Source: Alphaproteobacteria bacterium UBA6324 (GTDB taxonomy: Bacteria; Pseudomonadota; Alphaproteobacteria; CAAGCB01; CAG-977). Taken from it: a stretch of 64,000 bases of DNA. Of the stretch, positions 7,647 through 15,261 are shown piece by piece. The stretch covers positions 37,599-101,598 of the forward strand of contig DJSW01000030.1 of assembly GCA_002439085.1 (NCBI GenBank). The letters are read 5' to 3'. The translations under genes were made by a program, and so were the position numbers. Position 1 is the first letter of the stretch, and the number at the start of each line of letters is the position of its first letter. The notes under the pieces are model-generated. The model was not told the DNA's origin and did not search any database. It was given only the letters and a program-made list of their open reading frames with translations.

Positions 7647-8840
7647 ATGTTAAAAAATCGCTCTTTGTCGTTTTTTGCCTGTGTCGTGGCGTCCGTTTTG
7701 ATGCTGAACGGCTGTCTGAAGAAAAAGGACGCGGCCGTGCAGGTCGTGCAAAAACCGCACGTCACCGTGGAAAAGGCGGGCTATAAAGCCTATACCGAAC
7801 GTTTCAGTTTCCCCGGACGGGTTGACGCCGTTAATTCCGTGACGTTGAAAGCCCGCGTCGCCGGATTTTTGAAAGATCGCCTGTTTGAAGAAGGTGATAT
7901 TGTTAAAAAAGGTCAGATCCTGTTCGTTTTGGAACGCGAACCGTTTGAAGCAAAGGTCGCCGAGGCCGCCGCCAATCTGGCTAAAGCCGAAGCCGACGCC
8001 AAAAACACCAAGCTGGATTTGGATCGCGCCTTGGAATTGCGCAAAACGGGGAATATTTCCCAATCGACCGTCGATACGCGCGAAGCGCAAAACAGCATCG
8101 CCAAGGGCGCCGTCGCGCAGGCGCAGGCCGCTTTGAAACTGGCCAAGCTGGATTTGAGCTACACCGACATCAAAGCGCCGTTCACCGGAAAAATCGGTTT
8201 GTCCGCCTATTCCGCCGGCGAATACCTGTCCGTCAATTCCACGTTGGCGACGATGGTCAGCTACGATCCGATCTATGTGCTGTTTTCGGTGTCCGAACGC
8301 GAATTGCTGGCCATGCAGAGCGCGGGGATGCTGAAATCCGGCAACGACAATCTGGCGATTTCCCTGATCATGGCGGATTCGTCGGTTTACCGTTACGGCG
8401 GTCAGATCAACTTCACCGACGTCATCGTTGACGATTCGACCGACACCGTCAAATTGCGCGCCGTGTTCCCGAACCCGTCCAAACAGCTGGTTTCCGGCCA
8501 GTTCGTTTCCGTTTTGCTGGAATACGAAGCGCCCGAGGAAAAGGTCGTCATTTCGCAGGCCGCCCTGATGTCGTCCGCCACGTCCAAATACGTTTACGTC
8601 GTTGACGCGCAGAACAAGGTCGTCAACAAACCCGTCGCCGTCGGCGCGGAACAGGGCAAGGACATCGTCGTCACCGACGGGTTGGAAGCCGGTGACCGCG
8701 TCATCGTCAGCGGTTTGCAGAAAGTTCGTCCGGGGCAGGAAGTCGTGATTGACGCCGCGCCGAAAAAACAGGCCGCCGCGCCCGAAAAAACGGCGGCGAA
8801 AAAGGAACGGGCGAAAGCCGCCGCTCCGGCTAAGAAATAA
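7647..8840 (+). CDS. RND efflux periplasmic adaptor lipoprotein (AcrA/MexA type)
   Basis: A 397-residue membrane-fusion protein that links an inner-membrane RND pump to an outer-membrane channel. The signal peptide ends in the lipobox LNGC (Cys23). The order is half-lipoyl domain, an alpha-helical hairpin rich in Ala/Lys (about residues 95-160), second half-lipoyl motif with DIKAPFTGKIGLS, then beta-barrel and membrane-proximal domains; GDRVIVSGLQKVRPGQEV is typical of the end of the family. A Lys/Ala/Pro-rich tail of about 25 residues follows and is not part of the core fold. The pump gene starts 11 bases downstream. No TolC-type channel gene is present here. Confidence 0.94.
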   Translation: MLKNRSLSFFACVVASVLMLNGCLKKKDAAVQVVQKPHVTVEKAGYKAYTERFSFPGRVDAVNSVTLKARVAGFLKDRLFEEGDIVKKGQILFVLEREPFEAKVAEAAANLAKAEADAKNTKLDLDRALELRKTGNISQSTVDTREAQNSIAKGAVAQAQAALKLAKLDLSYTDIKAPFTGKIGLSAYSAGEYLSVNSTLATMVSYDPIYVLFSVSERELLAMQSAGMLKSGNDNLAISLIMADSSVYRYGGQINFTDVIVDDSTDTVKLRAVFPNPSKQLVSGQFVSVLLEYEAPEEKVVISQAALMSSATSKYVYVVDAQNKVVNKPVAVGAEQGKDIVVTDGLEAGDRVIVSGLQKVRPGQEVVIDAAPKKQAAAPEKTAAKKERAKAAAPAKK

Positions 8841-8851
8841 GGATTGCGCCC

Positions 8852-11800
8852 ATGTTTTCGCGTATTTTCATTAAAAGACCCCGTCTGGCGATCGTTATTT
8901 CTTTGGTGATTTCGATCGCGGGGTTGATTTCGTTAAAAACCATTCCGGTGGCGCAGTTGCCGGACGTTGTTCCGCCGTCGGTTTCCGTTTCGGCGACCTA
9001 CCCCGGCGCGTCCGCGGAAGTGATCGAACAAACCGTCGCGCAGATTCTGGAATCGCAGATCAACGGCGTTGACAATATGCTGTACATGGAATCGACCAGC
9101 TCCAACGACGGGTCGTATTCCCTGACGGTGACGTTCGCGTTGGGCACCGATCCAGACATGAACACGGTCAACGTGCAGAACCGCGTCAACCAAGTGTCCA
9201 CAAAACTGCCCTCCGAAGTGCAGCAGCAGGGCGTCACGGTGAAGAAAAACACGTCGTCCATGTTGATGGCGTTTGCTTTGTATTCACCCGACGAATCTCG
9301 CGCGTCGAACTTTTTGGCGAACTATATGACTTCGCGCGTCAAAGACGATTTGGCGCGTATCACCGGCGTCGGCGAAGTCAACACGTTCGGCGACATCGAC
9401 TATAGTATGCGCGTGTGGATCGACGCGGAGCGTCTGGCCAATCTGGGGTTGACGAACGCGGATGTCATTTCCGCCATTTCGTCGCAGAACATCCAGCCCG
9501 CCATCGGTTCCGTCGGCGCTTCGCCCGCCCCCAAGGATCAGCAGCTGCAGCTGACGCTGAAAACGTCCGGCCGTTTGAGCACGCCCGAAGAGTTCGGCAA
9601 CATCATTTTGCGCGCGAACAAAGACGGCGGTCTGCTGCGGTTGAAAGACGTGGCCAAAATCGAACTGGGAACGACGACGTACGCTTCGACGATTCAATAC
9701 AACGGCCGTCCGGCGTCCGGCGCGATGATCAACCTCGCCCCTGGCGCGAACGCGATGAACGTGGCGACGAAGGTCAAGGCGGAATTGGAAAGAATGAAGC
9801 CGTTCTTCCCCGAAGGGGTGGACTACGTCACCATTTTCGACACGACCGTTTTCATCGAAGCGACCGTTGACGAAGTGTTGCACACGATTTTTGAAGCGTT
9901 CGTTCTGGTTTTGATGGTCGTTTACCTGTCTTTGGGCACATGGCGCGCGACGTTGATTCCCGCGATCGCCGTTCCGGTGTCGTTGATCGGCACGTTCATT
10001 TTCATGGCACCGTTCGGCATTTCCGCCAACACGATTTCCCTGCTGTCCATCGTTCTGGTCATCGGCATCGTGGTGGACGACGCGATCATGGTCGTCGAAA
10101 ACACCGAACGCGTGATTGACGAGGAACCCGACCTTTCCGTGCCGGACGCCGTCGCAAAGGCGATGAGCCAGATTACCGCGCCGATTATCGCGATCACGCT
10201 GGTTATTTTGTCCGTGTTCGTTCCGGTCATTTTCATTCCGGGCATTACGGGACAGCTGTACAAGCAGTTCGCCGTGACCGTGTCGTGTTCAATGCTGATT
10301 TCCGCGTTGAACGCGTTGACGCTGTCGCCGGCGTTGTGCGCGATTTTGTTGCGCCGCGGCCAGAAAAGCCAGAAAGGGTTGGTGCCGTGGGTGATGCGTC
10401 AGATCGACAAGGGGCGCGACGGGTATTCCGCCGTCGTCAAACGTTTGGTGCGTCATTCGTCCCTGTCCGTTTTGATCATCGCCGGCGTTATCGCCGCCGC
10501 GGTCGGAATGAACGAAATCACGCCGTCCGGATTCTTGCCCGATGAAGATCAGGGCGTCGCGATGATCGACGTCCAGTTGCCCGAAGGCGCGTCGCAAGAT
10601 CGTACCTTGGCTGTTTTGAAACAGGTGTTCGAGATCGTTCACGCTCATCCGGCCGTTGAAAACGTGATGGGCGTCGCCGGTCACAGCATGATCGGCGGCA
10701 ACGGGTCGAATTTCGGCATGATGATCGCCGGTTTGAAACCCTATGAAGTCCGCCGCGACACGTCAATGCAGGTGCAGGCGTTGCTGGCGAAGTTGCAGCC
10801 GCAATTCAACCAGATTCAGGGCGCGCTGATCCGTGCGTTCAATATGCCCGCCATTCCCGGCATCGGCATGGCCAACGGTTTCGATTACCGTTTGCAGAAC
10901 GGTCAGGGCGAAACGCCGCAGAATATGGAACAGGTGATGTACAAGCTGTTGATGGCCGCGAATCAGGATCCGAAGCTGTCCATGGTTTACAGCACGTTCA
11001 ACACGGCCACGCCGCAGCTGTTCGTCGAGCTTGACCGCACAAAGGCGCAAATGCTGGGCGTCGGCATCAAAGACGTGTTTTCGCAGTTGCAATCGACCCT
11101 GGGGTATGCCTACATCAACGATTTCACGTTGGCCGGCCGCGTGTACGAAGTCAACCTGCAAGGGCGTGAAGACGACCGCAGCAAACAGGATGACATCTTC
11201 CGCATTCATGTACGCAACGACAAAGGCGAAATGGTGCCTTTGCGTTCGCTGTTGACGGTGAAATCCATTCTTGGACCCCAGCAGTTGACGCGTTACAACA
11301 ACATGATGACGGTCAAAATCAACGGTTCGCCTGCCGCGGGCGTCAGTTCGACGCAGGCTATGGACGAAATGGAACGCCTGTCCAAAGAGGTGCTGCCCAA
11401 AGGGTATGAATACGAATGGACGGGGATGTCCCTGCAGGAAAAAGAGGCCGGCGGTCAGACGGCCGTCGTTTTGGTGCTGGCTTTCCTGTTTGCCTATCTG
11501 TTCTTGGTGGCGTTGTATGAAAGCTGGATGATCCCCATCACCGTTTTGCTGTCGGTGTCGGTGGCTTTGCTGGGGGCGTTGATTTTCCTGTACACGTTCG
11601 GGCTGGTCAATAACGTTTACGCGCAGATCGGTATGATTTTGCTGATCGCCCAAGCGTCCAAAAACGCCATTCTGATCGTCGAATTCGCAAAGGTTCTGCA
11701 CGAAGAGGGTGTTGATACGCAGGAGGCGGCCATTCAAGCGGCTCACTTGCGTTTCCGCGCGGTGATGATGACGGCGGTGTCCTTTATTCTGGGGTTGTTG

Positions 11801-12013
11801 CCGTTGGTGATCGCGTCGGGCGCGGGAGCTATGGCGCGCCGTTCCGTCGGCACGACGGTGTTCGGCGGCATGATCGCCGCGACGGCGTTCGGTATTTTCG
11901 TCATTCCGATGCTGTTCGTCGTGTTCGTCAACCGGCGTGAAAAATTCCACGCAAAACGGCAATCAAAGCTGGAAAAGGAAGCGGCGGCCGTTACGGGTTC
12001 CGCAAACGAATAA
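8852..12013 (+). CDS. RND multidrug efflux permease (AcrB/HAE1 type)
   Basis: A 1,053-residue inner-membrane proton/drug antiporter with the usual 12 transmembrane segments and two large periplasmic loops. The opening FIKRPRLAIVISLVISIAG is the HAE1 start. The proton-relay aspartates are present in transmembrane segment 4 (GIVVDDAIMVVENTER, Asp409 and Asp410), and the conserved Lys in segment 10 is in AQASKNAILIVEFAK. Length equals that of AcrB. Together with the adaptor it should export hydrophobic compounds such as bile salts or drugs. A strong hairpin closes the operon just downstream. No local regulator of TetR or MarR type was found. Confidence 0.96.
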   Translation: MFSRIFIKRPRLAIVISLVISIAGLISLKTIPVAQLPDVVPPSVSVSATYPGASAEVIEQTVAQILESQINGVDNMLYMESTSSNDGSYSLTVTFALGTDPDMNTVNVQNRVNQVSTKLPSEVQQQGVTVKKNTSSMLMAFALYSPDESRASNFLANYMTSRVKDDLARITGVGEVNTFGDIDYSMRVWIDAERLANLGLTNADVISAISSQNIQPAIGSVGASPAPKDQQLQLTLKTSGRLSTPEEFGNIILRANKDGGLLRLKDVAKIELGTTTYASTIQYNGRPASGAMINLAPGANAMNVATKVKAELERMKPFFPEGVDYVTIFDTTVFIEATVDEVLHTIFEAFVLVLMVVYLSLGTWRATLIPAIAVPVSLIGTFIFMAPFGISANTISLLSIVLVIGIVVDDAIMVVENTERVIDEEPDLSVPDAVAKAMSQITAPIIAITLVILSVFVPVIFIPGITGQLYKQFAVTVSCSMLISALNALTLSPALCAILLRRGQKSQKGLVPWVMRQIDKGRDGYSAVVKRLVRHSSLSVLIIAGVIAAAVGMNEITPSGFLPDEDQGVAMIDVQLPEGASQDRTLAVLKQVFEIVHAHPAVENVMGVAGHSMIGGNGSNFGMMIAGLKPYEVRRDTSMQVQALLAKLQPQFNQIQGALIRAFNMPAIPGIGMANGFDYRLQNGQGETPQNMEQVMYKLLMAANQDPKLSMVYSTFNTATPQLFVELDRTKAQMLGVGIKDVFSQLQSTLGYAYINDFTLAGRVYEVNLQGREDDRSKQDDIFRIHVRNDKGEMVPLRSLLTVKSILGPQQLTRYNNMMTVKINGSPAAGVSSTQAMDEMERLSKEVLPKGYEYEWTGMSLQEKEAGGQTAVVLVLAFLFAYLFLVALYESWMIPITVLLSVSVALLGALIFLYTFGLVNNVYAQIGMILLIAQASKNAILIVEFAKVLHEEGVDTQEAAIQAAHLRFRAVMMTAVSFILGLLPLVIASGAGAMARRSVGTTVFGGMIAATAFGIFVIPMLFVVFVNRREKFHAKRQSKLEKEAAAVTGSANE

Positions 12014-12016
12014 GGC

Positions 12017-12044
12017 AAAGGCGGCCGCACGAACGGCCGCCTTT
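12017..12044 (+). terminator. Intrinsic terminator-like hairpin after the efflux operon
   Basis: AAAGGCGGCCG (12017-12027) and CGGCCGCCTTT (12034-12044) form an 11-bp perfect stem with a six-base loop. The T run is short, so some read-through into the acetyltransferase gene is possible. Confidence 0.7.
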
Positions 12045-12072
12045 CATTTAAAAATAAAACGGGAGAATCGGT

Positions 12073-12516
12073 ATGGCTAATATTCTGGACAAGATTCACA
12101 GCGCGATCAACGTGTTGAAAAACGAAGAGGCGGGCAAGGTGGAAATGACCGACGCCGAAAAACGGATGATGCGGGAAATGTGCTATATCGGCGATCCGGA
12201 AACGTTGAAAGCGCAGGGAACGCGTTTTATCCTGCCGGTCGGGCTGGTGATTTCAAAATACGCCCGATTGGGGAAAAACTGCGTGTTGTATCAAAACGTG
12301 ACGATCGGCGGCAAAGACTATCCCAACCGCGTCGGAAACCCCGACAACTATCCGCAAATCGGGGACAATGCGATCGTTTATCCGGGGGCGTTTATCATCG
12401 GACCCGTTAAAATCGGCGCCAACTGCATCATCGGGGCAAACACCGTTGTGGTCAGCGACGTTCCCGACAATTCGATGGTCGCGGGAAATCCGGCAAAAAT
12501 CATGCCGAGAGGATAA
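12073..12516 (+). CDS. Serine acetyltransferase-like hexapeptide-repeat transferase
   Basis: A 147-residue left-handed beta-helix acyltransferase. The hexapeptide repeats run from about residue 60 to the end, with GKNCVLYQNVTIGG, IGDNAIVYPGAFIIG and IGANCIIGANTVV, and it ends in the CysE-like NSMVAGNPAKIM. It lacks the N-terminal helical domain of full CysE enzymes (about 270 residues), so it is either a short serine O-acetyltransferase or an acetyltransferase acting on a sugar or another small molecule. The usual catalytic His of CysE is not evident in the expected place. It has its own GGGAGAATC ribosome site and lies between two terminators, so it may be its own transcription unit. Confidence 0.75.
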   Translation: MANILDKIHSAINVLKNEEAGKVEMTDAEKRMMREMCYIGDPETLKAQGTRFILPVGLVISKYARLGKNCVLYQNVTIGGKDYPNRVGNPDNYPQIGDNAIVYPGAFIIGPVKIGANCIIGANTVVVSDVPDNSMVAGNPAKIMPRG

Positions 12517-12530
12517 AAAAACACGTCTTA

Positions 12531-12567
12531 AAAACCCCGTCTTTCGTTGAAAGGCGGGGTTTTCGTT
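12531..12567 (+). terminator. Strong bidirectional intrinsic terminator
   Basis: AAAACCCCG (12531-12539) pairs with CGGGGTTTT (12555-12563), extended inside by CTTT/AAAG, and is flanked by A and T runs on either side. It can end both the acetyltransferase gene and the convergent hydrolase operon. Confidence 0.88.
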
Positions 12568-12579
12568 TTCTTGGTTCAT

Positions 12580-13404
12580 TTATGAATAATGGCGGTTCAG
12601 CCAGTCAACCACGTCGTCGCTGGCGCCGAAATCGTACAAATTGATATGTCCGCCGTCCGGATACAGTTTCAACGTTTTGTCGGCGACGGGGGCGGTTTCG
12701 TACATTTCGCGGCCTTGTTCGACGGGAACGGTGCGGTCGCGTTCGCCGTGCAGGAACAGCACCGGCGCGGTCAGGGATTTGATCCGTTTTTTGGAATCGA
12801 ACGTATCTTTGATCAGATATTTGATCGGGAAAATCTTATAGTGATACTGCGCGGCGGCCGTCATGGACGTGAATCCGCATTCCAGCACCAATCCGGCGGG
12901 CGGGCGGATCGCGGCCAACCCGTTGGCGACGCCCGTTCCCATGGACATTCCGTAATAGACGACGCGCGCTTTGCCGTCCTGTCGCCGGTTGATGAAATCC
13001 AAAGCGGCCGCGGCGTCCGTGATCAGCCCCTTTTCCGTCGGTTTTCCGGCGTTTTCGCCGAATCCGCGGTATTCAAGCAACAGCGCGCCGTATCCCGTGT
13101 TGACGATCGGGATCAGCTTGTGCGCCGCGTCGCCGGCTTCGCCCGTGTTGCCGTGCAGGTACAGGACGGTCGGCATCAACCGGCCGTCTTTGCCGGTTTT
13201 CGGCGCGGTGTAATAGGAAATAAGTGTCAATCCGTCGGGCGTTTCAATGTTCACCTGTTCCATTTTCGGGGATTTGCCGCGGTGCGGCGTGTTAACGTGC
13301 GTGTAAGGGTTGTACATCAAGCGGCGTTGAAAAACGTAAACCGCCGCCGTCGCCAGCAGGTACAGGAACAGCAGACCGGCGATGATTTGCAAAGAAAGGG
13401 GCAT
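12580..13404 (-). CDS. Membrane-anchored alpha/beta hydrolase
   Basis: A 274-residue hydrolase of the BEM46/YfhR-like family. An N-terminal hydrophobic helix (about residues 5-25) anchors it, leaving the catalytic domain probably in the periplasm. The oxyanion region is LYLHGNTGE, the nucleophile elbow GMSMGTG, the acid LHGERDRTVP and the base histidine in YPDGGHINL, so the Ser-Asp-His triad is complete. The start is set at MPLSLQ; a longer frame upstream overlaps the neighbouring lipoprotein gene and is unlike the family. It is last in the amiC-mrcA-prfB run, eight bases after the lipoprotein stop. Substrate unknown. Confidence 0.82.
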   Translation of the reverse strand: MPLSLQIIAGLLFLYLLATAAVYVFQRRLMYNPYTHVNTPHRGKSPKMEQVNIETPDGLTLISYYTAPKTGKDGRLMPTVLYLHGNTGEAGDAAHKLIPIVNTGYGALLLEYRGFGENAGKPTEKGLITDAAAALDFINRRQDGKARVVYYGMSMGTGVANGLAAIRPPAGLVLECGFTSMTAAAQYHYKIFPIKYLIKDTFDSKKRIKSLTAPVLFLHGERDRTVPVEQGREMYETAPVADKTLKLYPDGGHINLYDFGASDDVVDWLNRHYS

Positions 13405-13411
13405 TTTCGTC

Positions 13412-14140
13412 CTAAGGTGTGCAAGTGAAATCATAGATTCTGACGTTTTCATCCGAAACAATGTCCGGCGCGTGTCCGGCCGGCGTGATGTCCAATCCGG
13501 CTTTGTCGGACAGGATTCTGAAATTCGTGTTGGGACAGATGTCTTCGACGATTTTGCGCGCCAGCCGCCGGTTGTCCGACACCGTGCCGTCAAACAGTCT
13601 GATCCTGATTTGGCGCAGGCCGTTCGACGCGGCGGGCAGAACGTCAACAAAGGCTTTGCGGCCGTTGATGCTTTCCCACCGCCGGTCGGCCAGCGACCAT
13701 TTCTGTTGTTCGGCGGCCAAATCCATGCCGCGAATCTTTCCGGCGCGGCACGAAAACGTCACGCCCAGCGATCCGTCGGCGTATTGATAGAAAAACCGGT
13801 CGATCTTCCGTCCCTTTTCGGGCGGCCGCGCCCGTGCGACGGCGGGAATCGACTCGCCGCACGCCTGCGTCATCAGGTTGAACGCCGCTTTTTGCGCCGC
13901 GCGGATGTATCCCCGTTCCGTCGAAGGCAGACCGTCGCGCTGCGCGATCAACCGCAGATCCGTGCGGTCGCCCGTTTGAACGCGGAACACCTGTATTTGG
14001 AATTGATCAACCTCCTGCCAATCCTTGTCCGTCGATTCCCAGTATTTGTACTGTCTGTACAGCGGATAATCGGTTTCGTACAGCGGCTTCATGCAGCCGG
14101 CCGTTAAAAACACGAAGAGAAGCGGCAGGAGTCTTTTCAT
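13412..14140 (-). CDS. Lipoprotein of unknown function
   Basis: A 242-residue predicted lipoprotein with the signal MKRLLPLLFVFLTAGC (Cys16). I chose this ATG because it gives an intact signal and starts one base after the prfB stop; an in-frame codon 29 triplets earlier lies inside prfB. The mature part has many aromatic and charged residues but no motif I recognise. Two Cys residues (in TQACGES and SCRAG) plus one near the C terminus (TCTP) could form disulfides in the periplasm. The tight spacing to prfB and to the hydrolase suggests one transcript. Confidence 0.65.
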   Translation of the reverse strand: MKRLLPLLFVFLTAGCMKPLYETDYPLYRQYKYWESTDKDWQEVDQFQIQVFRVQTGDRTDLRLIAQRDGLPSTERGYIRAAQKAAFNLMTQACGESIPAVARARPPEKGRKIDRFFYQYADGSLGVTFSCRAGKIRGMDLAAEQQKWSLADRRWESINGRKAFVDVLPAASNGLRQIRIRLFDGTVSDNRRLARKIVEDICPNTNFRILSDKAGLDITPAGHAPDIVSDENVRIYDFTCTP

Positions 14141-14141
14141 G

Positions 14142-15243
14142 TCATTCCTTGATTTTCGATGCGAGCGACGCTTCCAAAAACAGGTCGATGTCGCCGTCCA
14201 GAACGCCGCGGACGTTGGACGTTTCAACCTGCGTGCGCAAATCCTTGACCATCTGATAGGGTTGCAGAACGTAAGAGCGAATCTGGTACCCCCATCCGAT
14301 TTCGGATTTCGCGTCCTCCACAGCGTTGCTTTGTTCCTCGCGCTTTTTCAATTCCAGTTCGTACAAACGGGCGCGCAGCATCCCCCACGCGGTGTCCCTG
14401 TTTTGGAATTGCGAACGCTGGGTTTGGCACGAAACGACGATGCCGGTCGGCAAATGCGTGATGCGGACGGCCGATTCCGTTTTGTTGACGTGCTGTCCGC
14501 CCGCCCCCGACGCGCGGTAAGTGTCGATTTTGCAATCCGCGGGGTTGATGTCGATCTGGATCGTGTCGTCGATGACGGGATAGACCCACGCCGACGCGAA
14601 GCTGGTGTGGCGGCGGGCGTTGGCGTCAAACGGCGAAATGCGCACCAGACGGTGCACGCCGCTTTCCGTTTTCAGCCAGCCGTAAGCGTTGTGGCCGCTG
14701 ATTTTGATGACGGCGGATTTGATGCCGGCCTCTTCACCGTCGCTTTGTTCCAACAATTCGACCTTGTAATTGTGCTTTTCCGCCCAGCGGGTGTACATAC
14801 GCAGTAAAATATCCGTCCAATCCTGCGCTTCGGTGCCGCCCGCGCCGGCGTGCAGTTCCAAAAACGTGTCGTTGGCGTCGGCTTCGCCGCACAGCAGAGC
14901 TTCCAATTCGGCCTTTTGCACCTGCGCGCGCAGGTTTTCCAACGCTTGGCGGCCTTCATCCAAAACGGCTTGGTCGTCTTCGGCTTCGGCCAGTTCCAGC
15001 AGTTCGACGGTGTCTTTTAAATCCTGTTCCTGTTTGGAAAAGGTTTGAATGGATTCCTCCAGCCGGTTGCGTTCGGCCAGCAGGGTTTGCGCGCGCTGGG
15101 GGTTGTCCCATAAATTCGCGTCCGCGGTCAGCGAGTTGATTTCATCCAGACGGTTTAAGGCGTTGTCCCAGTCAAAGATGCCTCCTCAGCAGTGCCAGCG
15201 ACTGCTCGATGTCATTGATGATGGCTTGTAATTCAGCTTTCAT
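14142..15243 (-). CDS. prfB: Peptide chain release factor 2 (needs +1 frameshift)
   Basis: Two frames make one protein. The first, starting with ATG at 15,241-15,243, runs 23 codons to CTT-TGA; after a +1 shift at CTT the second frame (from 15,173) continues to the stop at 14,142, giving about 366 residues, the normal RF2 length. Visible are the GGQ loop that triggers peptide release (SGAGGQHVNKTESAV) and the SPF tripeptide that reads UGA/UAA (RISPFDANARRH). AGGAGG lies three bases upstream of CTTTGAC, exactly as in the autoregulatory frameshift site of other prfB genes, where RF2 shortage favours the shift. It follows mrcA by 18 bases. Confidence 0.95.
15171..15186 (-). promoter_or_regulatory. 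prfB programmed +1 frameshift site
   Basis: Read on the minus strand this is AGGAGGCATCTTTGAC: an internal Shine-Dalgarno-like AGGAGG (15,181-15,186), a three-base spacer, the slippery CTT (15,175-15,177), and the in-frame TGA (15,172-15,174). The frames before and after line up only by a +1 shift here. This matches the established RF2 autoregulation signal. Confidence 0.93.
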
Positions 15244-15261
15244 GTGTGATTTCCTTGCAAG

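Noticed and set aside
14964..15240. Possible broken (frameshifted) prfB pseudogene
   Set aside because: The break coincides exactly with the known AGGAGG-CTTTGAC programmed shift signal and the combined length is normal, so it is a working gene.
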